Positions 1-5,728 of a stretch of DNA of 6,182 nt are shown piece by piece. Numbering within the stretch: the first letter of the stretch is position 1; every line of letters starts with the position of its first letter. The notes under the pieces are model-generated. The model saw only the letters and a list, made by a program, of their open reading frames with translations. It made no database searches and was not told where the DNA came from. The DNA is from an archaeon (GTDB lineage: Archaea; Thermoproteota; Nitrososphaeria; Nitrososphaerales; CADDZS01). A program made the translations under genes and the position numbers. Where the stretch lies: positions 1 to 6,182 of the forward strand of contig JAKAPU010000160.1 in NCBI GenBank assembly GCA_021806865.1, given 5' to 3'.

Positions 1-16
1 TACCCCTGTTACCCCT
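1..16. repeat. short direct repeat TACCCCT x2 at window edge
   Basis: The heptamer TACCCCT occurs at 1-7 and again at 10-16, a 9-bp period. The window begins exactly on the first copy, so this may be the end of a longer tandem array or simple chance. No third copy follows. Confidence 0.3.
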
Positions 17-70
17 TTCCATATAGGCACGGCAACAGAACATAATTCCTCACAAACATGTGTAGCTGTC

Positions 71-113
71 CTGTGTAAAATCCAATTACTTCCGGAATTT
101 GATTTTCACACAG
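71..113. repeat. imperfect inverted repeat (hairpin or operator) upstream of the winged-helix gene
   Basis: The outer arms CTGTGT (71-76) and ACACAG (108-113) pair fully. After a single unpaired C107, AAAATC (77-82) pairs with GATTTT (101-106). After one mismatch, AATT (84-87) pairs with AATT (96-99), and C89 pairs with G94 around the centre. The palindrome TTCCGGAA (90-97) sits at the middle. About 17 base pairs form in 43 nt. No T-run follows on either strand, so it does not look like an intrinsic terminator. It lies about 45 bp before the TATA-like box of the next gene, which suits an operator or a structured element; that role is inference. Confidence 0.65.
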
Positions 114-156
114 TCTCCCCATATGTACGAAACATGGGTAATCGCGTCAAAATAAC

Positions 157-163
157 ATTATAA
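157..163 (+). promoter_or_regulatory. TATA-like box for the winged-helix gene
   Basis: ATTATAA lies about 40 bp before the GTG start and about 25 bp before the Shine-Dalgarno site, a spacing that fits an archaeal TATA box with a short leader. No convincing bacterial -35 box is at the right distance. The assignment rests on composition and spacing only. Confidence 0.3.
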
Positions 164-186
164 GGGTTAAGTGATATCAAAACAAT

Positions 187-193
187 AAGGGGG
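187..193 (+). promoter_or_regulatory. Shine-Dalgarno site AAGGGGG deciding a GTG start
   Basis: AAGGGGG ends 7 nt before GTG 201. It is the strongest ribosome-binding site in the window and supports the GTG over the later out-of-frame ATG codons. Confidence 0.65.
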
Positions 194-200
194 CTTAGTT

Positions 201-473
201 GTGAGCAATTATAAGTGCAACCAACTGCGGCATATCTTGCTAAACAATTCTTTTTCATTCCTGCCTAGAGGAAGACTTCGGCTGCAAGATGTATACGATT
301 ATGTTGAGGCATCATATCCTTCTCTTTGCGATAACAGTTATCTATGCAGTTCTAACTGCAATTCAGGCAATGATGAGCCAGAATGGCATCATTCGGTCAG
401 ATGGGCACTACAGTCCCTTAAGAACGACCCACGAGTCCATCACGCAGGCCATGGCCTCTGGTTCTTTTCTTGA
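201..473 (+). CDS. small winged-helix DNA-binding protein
   Basis: This 90-residue protein has the pattern of a common prokaryotic stand-alone winged-helix domain. An N-terminal helix (about 8-16) precedes the segment LRLQDVYDYVEASYP (26-40). The signature PEWHHSVRWALQSLK (60-74) looks like the recognition helix, and VHHAGHGLWFF (79-89) looks like the wing strand. The same fold occurs at the N terminus of some Mrr-like restriction proteins and as single-domain proteins. Cys43, Cys49 and Cys53 sit between the helices; related proteins, as I recall them, also carry LCD...C here. The likely role is DNA binding and regulation, cytoplasmic. It is the first gene in the run on this strand, 221 bp before the rSAM fusion gene, so it could regulate that unit or itself through the upstream hairpin. 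No catalytic domain is attached. The fold is fairly sure; the target is unknown. Confidence 0.8.
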   Translation: MSNYKCNQLRHILLNNSFSFLPRGRLRLQDVYDYVEASYPSLCDNSYLCSSNCNSGNDEPEWHHSVRWALQSLKNDPRVHHAGHGLWFFS

Positions 474-694
474 TTGATCATTTATCCGCATAAAGCGCTT
501 CGATTCTGGTATCTCTGATCTCGATCGATTTCACTCCTTGCACCAAATACTGCAACTTCAAAAGACTTTTCATCATGAAGAATATGCGTTGAAGCGAGAC
601 AAGAACTTCGGCTTCAGGCAATGTGACAGTTTATTTTGACAGAGAATAGAACGAAGACTATTTCTCTGTAATTCTCGATGACCACTAGACCTGA
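474..694. other. intergenic spacer, no gene seen
   Basis: This 221-bp spacer has stops in all forward frames and no recognisable product. It contains the short palindrome AAGCGCTT (493-500) and AT-rich TTTATTTT near 630, which could be a TATA box for the downstream gene. No terminator-like hairpin follows the winged-helix gene, so read-through from its promoter into the rSAM gene is possible. Confidence 0.5.
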
Positions 695-2479
695 ATGGGA
701 ACCTTCTGTTCTTATCTGTGGGATGGTGTCTATATAAATCGCTCCGGCGAGGTATTCGCCTGTTGTCACCAGAAACCAAAACCCTACGGAAACATACATG
801 ATGCTCCCCTGCGTGAAGTCGTCAACTCAAAGGCTGCAATGCGCTTGAGATCAGATTCGATACATGGCGAACTGTCCTGTTACCCGAATTGCAACCTCCT
901 TGACAAAACACATTCGGTTCCTTGGGGGCACGAAGGAGTCAGAATTGACTACCATTCTCTGAAAAAACTTCACATCAGTTTTGGAGAGGCATGCAATATC
1001 AGATGCAAGATGTGCGACAACCCCCAGCGACACGCTGCAAACCCCATTCTACTGGACCCAGAACTGGTCATTCGGAATGTGGACCTTTCGCCATTCACTA
1101 CGATCATGATTCGTGGGGGTGAGCCTTTAGTTATCCGGGAATGCTTGGAGTACATAGATCACCTGGAAGAAGTTGGGAAACGGTATACGGTCCTAACCAA
1201 TGGATTGGCCATCAGTGAAGAGAGGGCCGGGCGTCTGGCGCGTTTCGCGCACAGTGTTATTGTGTCGCTGAATGGGGCCACTAAGCAGGGGCACGAGTCT
1301 GTTAACATCGGTTCCAGATTTGAACGTGTCTTGGAAAACATTCAACGAATGAGACGGGCGCGCGATCTGATAGGTTCAAAGCTGATTATCGCAGGCCATA
1401 TGACCATTACAACCTCCAACCTGCATGAGATTCCGCTCTTCCTTCGTAATTTCCGCGTTTTAGGATTCGATAGGGTCAATTTCGGATACGTGAAGGAAAC
1501 AGTACCGCTTTACCTTGCAGAGCATCCCCAATTTGCAGCAGAATTGAAGAAAGAAACCACTGAAGCGATTCGCGCTATGCAAGGAATTGATGTGGACACA
1601 CTTCGGCTTAATCTTCTTGGGCTATGGAGACCAGGCGCCGTCTCAGCGTCAACGAAGGTGGTTCCTAGCATCATTTCAGTTTCCCCCAAGATGACTTCTA
1701 CGAATGAGGGGACAACTGGCGGCAGTAGTGCCGAGATCCCCAAATTTGGAGAGCCGGTTCTTCTCTCGTTGAAGAACCTAGACAAATCAACACGAGCGGT
1801 GGCTTTCATCCGCCACTCTGAGCGCCGAAGAGAATCCTCTCCGGCTAATGTTGCCCTTGATAATGTTCCCCTAACACCTAGAGGTCTCGAAATCGCCCGA
1901 CGTTTTGGACGAGAACTTCCATATTTTTGCCACCTCTCCGTCAGTCATACCAGCATCCCACGCTCAATCCAGACTGCCGCCGAAATCGATGCCGGTTTCC
2001 GGGACGAGAATCCCGACTTTGGATCAATCCTGGCAGGCAAGGACTCAATGTTTTCGGTTATATATCGGGGCACTGTCGACAAGCAGCTCAGAGATGCCTA
2101 TCGTGCCAGTCTTCGGGGACAGGCGTTCACACAACTCTGGCTTGATGGAGATGTCCCTCTTACCATTATGCGTCCAGCGAAGGATATTATTACCCAGTTC
2201 ATTCGGAATGTGGAAACCAGGATTAGATCCACCCCTGCTGGCAGCCTCCATATCCACATTGGTCACGATCGGGAGATCGAAGTGGTTAGAACGATAATCT
2301 TTGGGGGCAAATTGGCAGATTTTCCGACGATGGAATTTCTGGATGGCCTGATATTCACCGAGTCTGATAGTGGACAAATTCAAGCACAGTGGCGAGATCG
2401 AATTACCGTACTTGACCTCCCCAAAGAGACCTTCACGAATGAGTTCGACAATCCGACGTCTTCGGAGATGCCTCTATGA
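695..2479 (+). CDS. SPASM-like/radical SAM enzyme fused to a histidine phosphatase
   Basis: This 594-residue fusion has three parts. Residues 1-66 form a SPASM/twitch-like domain placed before the rSAM core: Cys5, Cys23/Cys24, GNI (32-34), Cys62 and Cys66, likely ligands of an auxiliary 4Fe-4S cluster. Residues about 90-310 form a radical SAM domain with Cys100, Cys104 and Cys107 (CxxxCxxC) and GGEP (141-144), which in this superfamily binds SAM. A Ser/Thr/Gly-rich linker (about 312-364) leads to a histidine-phosphatase domain with RHSER (373-377, phospho-accepting His374), LTPRG, Arg423 in SIPRS, and the second catalytic pair His524-Asp525. All key residues of both enzymes are present. The phosphatase resembles phosphoglycerate-mutase/sugar-phosphatase types; the substrate is unknown. 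The start is forced: TGA (692-694) lies immediately upstream in frame and Cys5 must be kept. No Shine-Dalgarno site is visible. The stop overlaps the glycosyltransferase start. Confidence 0.92.
   Translation: MGTFCSYLWDGVYINRSGEVFACCHQKPKPYGNIHDAPLREVVNSKAAMRLRSDSIHGELSCYPNCNLLDKTHSVPWGHEGVRIDYHSLKKLHISFGEACNIRCKMCDNPQRHAANPILLDPELVIRNVDLSPFTTIMIRGGEPLVIRECLEYIDHLEEVGKRYTVLTNGLAISEERAGRLARFAHSVIVSLNGATKQGHESVNIGSRFERVLENIQRMRRARDLIGSKLIIAGHMTITTSNLHEIPLFLRNFRVLGFDRVNFGYVKETVPLYLAEHPQFAAELKKETTEAIRAMQGIDVDTLRLNLLGLWRPGAVSASTKVVPSIISVSPKMTSTNEGTTGGSSAEIPKFGEPVLLSLKNLDKSTRAVAFIRHSERRRESSPANVALDNVPLTPRGLEIARRFGRELPYFCHLSVSHTSIPRSIQTAAEIDAGFRDENPDFGSILAGKDSMFSVIYRGTVDKQLRDAYRASLRGQAFTQLWLDGDVPLTIMRPAKDIITQFIRNVETRIRSTPAGSLHIHIGHDREIEVVRTIIFGGKLADFPTMEFLDGLIFTESDSGQIQAQWRDRITVLDLPKETFTNEFDNPTSSEMPL
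2464..2479 (+). promoter_or_regulatory. Shine-Dalgarno GGAG and ATGA start/stop overlap
   Basis: GGAG (2464-2467) lies 8 nt before ATG 2476, inside the end of the rSAM fusion gene. The ATG overlaps the TGA stop of that gene (ATGA, 2476-2479). This arrangement is typical of translational coupling and implies that both proteins are made together. Confidence 0.75.
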
Positions 2480-4158
2480 GTGCTGCCAATGTTCAAAGGG
2501 AGATTCGGGCAGCTGAACGCTATGAAGCTCCTGACGATCTTTGGGTTGTTTCGACATACTTCGATTCGGAAGGCTTCGCCTCTAAGTCAAGGGCTTTAAG
2601 GGCTTATCTCCGCAGCATAACGAAATCGGGAATTCACTGGCTACTCGTTGAGGGATCTTTTGGAAAACGACCTTTTGTGCTTCCCGCATCAGAGCACGTA
2701 ATACACATTCACTGCCCAAGTGTGATGTGGCAGAAGGAACGACTCCTTAATCTTGCGATACATCATCTGCCCAAGTCGTGCCATAAAGTCGCATGGCTGG
2801 ATACAGATATCTTCTTCGAGAATCCGCGCTGGGCTATTGAAACTTCTCAGCTCCTGAACGAAGTTCCAATTGTCCAGCCCTTCGATACCGCTCTATGGTT
2901 ACCAAAAGGACAAACTCGCTTTCGCGGCCGAGGGATAGTCTGGTCAGGCTTCGCAGCTACGGCCAGGAGACATCCCGGACTTTTCCTCTCGGGAGACTTT
3001 GACAGACATGGCCACAGTGGTTATGCTTGGGCAGCCCGCCGTGAGATTGTGGAGAAACATGGACTCTATGACCGTTCCGTCGTTGGAAGCGGGGATCATC
3101 TTATGGCACATGCCATGATGGGTGATCTCTCCTCCCCCTGTGTCACAAACTCGGTAGGGGCAGCGAATCCATTCCGGGATTCTTTCCACCGCTGGGCAAA
3201 ATCGTTTCACAGAGACGTTCAGTCTCAGGTTGGCTTCGTACCAGGAGCGGTTCTGCATAGGTGGCACGGAGACCGGAAAAAACGTCGATATTACAAGCGG
3301 ATGGTCGGTATGCTAGCAAGAGGCTATGACCCCGACCGGGATGTGTTCATCTCGCAGACTGGCGCATTGGAATGGACTGAGCAAGGTTCAAAACTCGGTC
3401 GCTGGATGAAGGACTATTTCACTGGCCGCAGAGAAGATGGACGGCCCGGTCGGGTTGAGAAGATTCCCTGGAGGGTTGTGGAAGAACTATGTGCTGACCA
3501 TTCAAATTCGCTTGACACCGAAATGTACCCTATCTCAACTCTTCTGGGACCACTGGCAACCCTTGTAGCCGACCAGAGCTCGGAATGGATCGATGCTGGA
3601 CTCACTCCTGTGCTGCCAAATCTAATCGCATCAATCCTTATAATTGCAAAAGGAGACAAAATTCGAATTGACACCTCTCGGGCTATTTCGCATGATGGGG
3701 AATTACACTACCACAAAGTCAAGAGCGAGTCTGAAGCTCATCTCAGGCTTTTGTTCAGAAACCACCAGTCCAATGAAAGAGGATATGTTTCAACCCTCCT
3801 GACTTCTCAGCAAATCGCAATAGCCCCCTATGAACAGGCCAGAGAAATGCTAGACTACTTTCTAATTCAATCGAAGCGACAGAGGACAAAACTTAGAGAA
3901 TCATGGCTTGCTATGTCCGCTAGTGAAAGATGGGCTAGAGTGTCTGGCGTTTCCGAAGCGGTTCACTGGAAGCTAAGTGAAAAACTCATCACCCGTGTAA
4001 GGGACCCGCGGTGGAACGATGCGCCTGAGCTCAAAAGAGCGACTAGGAATCTTGTAAAGAGGAGAGTGCTTCTTGCTGGGAAGTTGAAAGCACATCCAGA
4101 TCCTTATGATGCAGTCGTAGGCCCAGGCTCATCTGCTTCTGGACTCGAGCACGTCTAG
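2476..4158 (+). CDS. GT-A-like glycosyltransferase with an unrecognised C-terminal region
   Basis: This 560-residue protein starts with a beta strand and loop typical of a nucleotide-sugar site (WVVSTYFDS, 23-31). WLDTDIFFENP follows, with Asp109 and Asp111 as the DxD metal/nucleotide-sugar motif. PIVQPF (131-136), GYAWAARREI (182-191) and GSGDHLMAHAMMG, with Asp207 and His208, are in the usual places of the acceptor and catalytic half. HRWHGDRKKRRYY (261-273) matches the HLWHGxRKNRRY-like end of a group of bacterial and viral glycosyltransferases I recall. It would move a sugar from a nucleotide or lipid donor to an unknown acceptor. No signal peptide or membrane span is visible, so it is probably cytoplasmic. 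Residues from about 310 to 560 match no domain I know; they contain mixed alpha/beta segments and a basic C-terminal stretch (about 520-545). It is coupled to the rSAM gene by a 4-bp overlap. The fold call is good; donor and acceptor are unknown. Confidence 0.82.
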   Translation: MSAANVQREIRAAERYEAPDDLWVVSTYFDSEGFASKSRALRAYLRSITKSGIHWLLVEGSFGKRPFVLPASEHVIHIHCPSVMWQKERLLNLAIHHLPKSCHKVAWLDTDIFFENPRWAIETSQLLNEVPIVQPFDTALWLPKGQTRFRGRGIVWSGFAATARRHPGLFLSGDFDRHGHSGYAWAARREIVEKHGLYDRSVVGSGDHLMAHAMMGDLSSPCVTNSVGAANPFRDSFHRWAKSFHRDVQSQVGFVPGAVLHRWHGDRKKRRYYKRMVGMLARGYDPDRDVFISQTGALEWTEQGSKLGRWMKDYFTGRREDGRPGRVEKIPWRVVEELCADHSNSLDTEMYPISTLLGPLATLVADQSSEWIDAGLTPVLPNLIASILIIAKGDKIRIDTSRAISHDGELHYHKVKSESEAHLRLLFRNHQSNERGYVSTLLTSQQIAIAPYEQAREMLDYFLIQSKRQRTKLRESWLAMSASERWARVSGVSEAVHWKLSEKLITRVRDPRWNDAPELKRATRNLVKRRVLLAGKLKAHPDPYDAVVGPGSSASGLEHV

Positions 4159-4159
4159 T

Positions 4160-4453
4160 GTGGTGATTCAAAACATACCTCTGCATTTTCCGTTACTGCT
4201 ACAAACTCATTTAATGAGGGGTTGGAATAAGGAATTCACTTCTTTGTGGTATCAACCGATGATTTGGAATCCTGAACACAAGTTTTGAAACACGGTACTA
4301 GTGGCAGACGAGAGAACTTTCAGGGAGTCGGCAGTAAAAAACTGCGTCCTGAACGTTGAAGGCAGGCAATTGCCAAATCTTCCAGATAAGCTGTATGACT
4401 ACCCAGCCACTGGGGAGATAAAATTCAACCTTCAGAGATTTTACAAAGCTTAG
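4160..4453 (+). pseudogene. possible small gene split by an in-frame TGA
   Basis: A GTG (4160) begins 1 nt after the glycosyltransferase stop. The frame stays open to TGA 4286-4288 (42 codons, ending MIWNPEHKF), continues in the same frame through GTG 4301 and ends at TAG 4451-4453. The second part is 50 codons and includes the segment LPDKLYDYPATGEIKF. Read together the frame has 96 sense codons and a single stop, with Trp-rich, protein-like composition. It may be a third operon gene broken by one nonsense change, or two unrelated short ORFs; the second half alone could be an independent 50-residue peptide. There is no clear Shine-Dalgarno site. I do not recognise a family. Confidence 0.33.
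4331..4345 (+). repeat. small hairpin GCAGT-A5-ACTGC
   Basis: GCAGT (4331-4335) and ACTGC (4341-4345) pair around an AAAAA loop inside the possible broken gene. CAGG (4321-4324) and CCTG (4348-4351) add a weak outer stem. No T-tail follows, so a terminator role is unlikely. Confidence 0.25.
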
Positions 4454-4479
4454 CCTTCATTCGTTAGTAAGGAAACTGA

Positions 4480-4713
4480 GTTATTCTTCCCGGAGTAAAT
4501 GGCCAAATCACATTAAATTTACCACTTCTGCATTCTAAAGCTAATCCAAACTCTTGCATTAATCACGACAAACCAGAGCCAAATTCACCATGTCCAGAGA
4601 ACGCCTTGGCAAAGCAGCACCCTCCGGACAGTGGAGCTTGGAAAGAACAATTTGACCAAGAAATGTTGGGTCTCCATGGTGGATGTTCTCGTTTAAATAA
4701 TCTCTCTCATTGA
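4480..4713 (+). other. open frame of 77 codons without a start, possible gene fragment
   Basis: After several stops near 4465-4479 this frame is open to TGA 4711-4713. The only ATG lies late, near 4663. It encodes a Pro/Asn/His-rich stretch with the segment DSGAWKEQFDQEMLGLHGG. Nothing is recognised. It could be the tail of a decayed gene or chance; the remainder of 4159-4780 holds no other gene that I can see. Confidence 0.18.
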
Positions 4714-4736
4714 GGTAATATCACTATACACAGACG

Positions 4737-4747
4737 TTATAATATTT
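4737..4747 (+). promoter_or_regulatory. TATA-like promoter element before the DUF4386-like pseudogene
   Basis: TTATAATATTT lies about 35 bp before the ATG at 4781, followed by AAGGT (4769-4773) as a Shine-Dalgarno site with 7-nt spacing. The box also contains a perfect bacterial -10 hexamer (TATAAT, 4738-4743), but the nearest TTGAGG (4710-4715) is 22 bp away, too far for a standard -35. The archaeal TATA reading therefore fits better. The gene control region appears intact although the gene is broken. Confidence 0.4.
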
Positions 4748-4780
4748 CGCAAACAATGTCTGGCTTTTAAGGTAATGTAG

Positions 4781-5187
4781 ATGTTAAATCGAGTTGAAGA
4801 TCCATCGCCGAATCGTATTGCGAGACTGGCCGGGTTATTTTGTCTGATTTTCATTGCCACGTATATCTTGGCAGCCTATATCCGCTAGCGACTTTTTGTA
4901 TTCGGAAACGAGGCAGCCACAGCCAGCAATGTCCTGTCTTCCCAGAACCTGTTCAGGATAGGATTCGTTGGCGAGCTGGTTTCAGCTCTGTTTTTCCTTC
5001 CGGCGGCGTGGGCTCTGTTTTTATTGTTAAGGCCAGTAAACAGGAATTTCGCTCGCTATTCCTGCTGCTGAATTTGGGCGACGTAATGATTGAGTGCGTC
5101 AGCATGTTCAATCAATCCGCTGCCGTTAGTACGGAGGTGCTTCAATGCCTCCGTTTGTTATGCGCTGCTCTCAGGACCGGTCAATAG
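4781..5187 (+). pseudogene. broken DUF4386-like integral membrane protein gene
   Basis: ATG 4781 opens MLNRVEDPSPNRIARLAGLF, followed by a hydrophobic helix LIFIATYILAAYI, an arrangement typical of the DUF4386 family N terminus. TAG at 4886-4888 (codon 36) interrupts it. The same frame continues with RLFVFGNEAATASNVL, LFRIGFVGELVSALFFLPAA and LLLRPVNRNFA, a good match to the second and third helices. Near 5051-5060 the reading must change frame to continue as LFLLLNLGDVMIECVSMFNQ. Near 5131-5141 it returns to the first frame for SVCYALLSG (about 5147-5173), which resembles the family's next helix. The family is usually a little over 200 residues with about six helices, so the 3' end is missing or unreadable. 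Function of intact members is unknown. One stop, two frame changes and a lost end mark a pseudogene; the family call is from memory of its pattern. Confidence 0.72.
5131..5158 (+). terminator. terminator-like hairpin
   Basis: ACGGAGG (5131-5137) pairs perfectly with CCTCCGT (5148-5154) around a 10-nt loop and is followed by a short T-rich tail, TTGTT. It lies inside the decayed DUF4386-like region, where one of the frame changes falls. It could be an intrinsic-type terminator from later DNA rearrangement. The tail is weak. Confidence 0.33.
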
Positions 5188-5410
5188 ATTCCATTTTGGA
5201 ATTCTTCCATCGTATGTCTCCGGTCTTCCAGATGGCTGATGACTGATGTAATCCGTCTCCGGAATAATCATGGAGAACTTTGTGAGACAGAAAAGGCCGC
5301 TTCCCGGATTCGCAAGATTCGGATGAGGATGCGTACACTTCAAGGGCTTTGAAAATTACCTTGTAGTAAACACAAGTGGACGAAATACACAAATTGCCGG
5401 AATCGTTTAC
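5188..5410. other. non-coding stretch, nothing recognised
   Basis: No convincing gene is seen on either strand. The stretch starts with a short inverted repeat, ATTCCA-TTT-TGGAAT (5188-5202). A few more codons of the broken membrane-protein gene may extend to about 5240 (a SGLPDG-like segment before stops), but this is too weak to annotate. Confidence 0.4.
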
Positions 5411-5479
5411 ATTTTATCCCGCATGATATCATTTTAAATAAACTTTAAATAATGTTTAAACAATACAGCGGGATAAAAT
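5411..5479. repeat. perfect 12-bp inverted repeat around an AT-rich core
   Basis: ATTTTATCCCGC (5411-5422) and its exact reverse complement GCGGGATAAAAT (5468-5479) enclose 45 bp that are almost entirely A/T. Inside, ATGATATCAT (5423-5432) and TGTTTAAACA (5453-5462) are perfect palindromes of their own. The layout suits a protein-binding site, a small mobile-element remnant or an element end. The right arm abuts the probable transposase fragment. Confidence 0.72.
5433..5462. repeat. three TTTAAA boxes at 11-bp period
   Basis: TTTAAA starts at 5433, 5444 and 5455, exactly 11 bp apart. The first two are TTTAAATAA, a good archaeal TATA-box match. Spacing of one helical turn puts the three sites on the same face of the DNA. 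This suits a bent or easily melted site, or repeated protein binding, within the inverted repeat. Confidence 0.5.
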
Positions 5480-5704
5480 AGCAACAAACACGCAACAAAA
5501 CCGAACAGGCCCTATGTTCGTGTCCTTCCGCGCAGGGATGTGTGCCTGGGGCGTGGCCATGAAATCCTTTGGGAGCTCAGCATAGATGAAGCAACTGTCA
5601 AGGTCGGCTGTAACATTTATTTTTGGACATATGCAAAAGGAGAAGACAGGCAGCAGCACGGTACAGGCCTGCCGCATGGATGCTGTCCCCTTTTCTCCGA
5701 TTAG
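5477..5704 (+). pseudogene. probable transposase fragment (DDE type)
   Basis: The frame is open from 5477 to TAG 5702-5704 (75 codons) with no good start. It reads KPNRPYVRVLPRRD, then ELSIDEATVKVG at about 5570-5605, then IYFWTYAKGEDR. The order acidic D-E, xVKVG, aromatic YxW, A resembles the first catalytic-Asp region of archaeal/bacterial DDE transposases (VDETLIKI...YWLWIA), with Asp in IDEA as the likely catalytic residue. The N-terminal helix-turn-helix and the remaining catalytic residues are absent, so it is a remnant. The inverted repeat directly upstream may belong to the element. It lies just before the aldehyde dehydrogenase. It could be chance resemblance; confidence is moderate to low. 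Confidence 0.4.
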
Positions 5705-5716
5705 ATGGATTCATAA

Positions 5717-5724
5717 GAGGGTGA
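5717..5724 (+). promoter_or_regulatory. Shine-Dalgarno GAGGGTGA deciding a TTG start
   Basis: GAGG (5717-5720) lies 8 nt and GTGA (5721-5724) 4 nt before TTG 5729; together they are close to GGAGGTGA. A stop (TAA 5714-5716) lies in frame just upstream, and no ATG or GTG is available in frame before the conserved region, so TTG is the start. Confidence 0.6.
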
Positions 5725-5728
5725 AAGT

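Noticed and set aside
289..477. Second + strand frame overlapping the winged-helix gene
   Set aside because: It is a shadow of the winged-helix gene, which has a better start, Shine-Dalgarno site and family pattern.
1905..2297. 130-codon + strand frame inside the phosphatase half
   Set aside because: The phosphatase motifs lie in the main frame; this frame has no recognisable motif and lies entirely inside it.
2045..2383. Minus-strand frame of 112 codons
   Set aside because: It is antisense to the phosphatase domain and has no ribosome site or family pattern.
2944..3267. Minus-strand frame of 107 codons
   Set aside because: It is antisense to the conserved half of the glycosyltransferase and has no supporting features.
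4886..4888. Pyrrolysine reading of the TAG in the DUF4386-like gene
   Set aside because: Two further frame changes and a missing 3' end make decay the simpler explanation.
4840..5187. 115-codon + strand ORF read as an intact gene
   Set aside because: Its first half is out of frame with the DUF4386-like match; only its later part (about 5053-5130) carries family sequence. It is better described as part of the pseudogene.
5158..5392. Two overlapping minus-strand frames downstream of the pseudogene
   Set aside because: Neither has a family pattern or a ribosome site, and they overlap each other in different frames.
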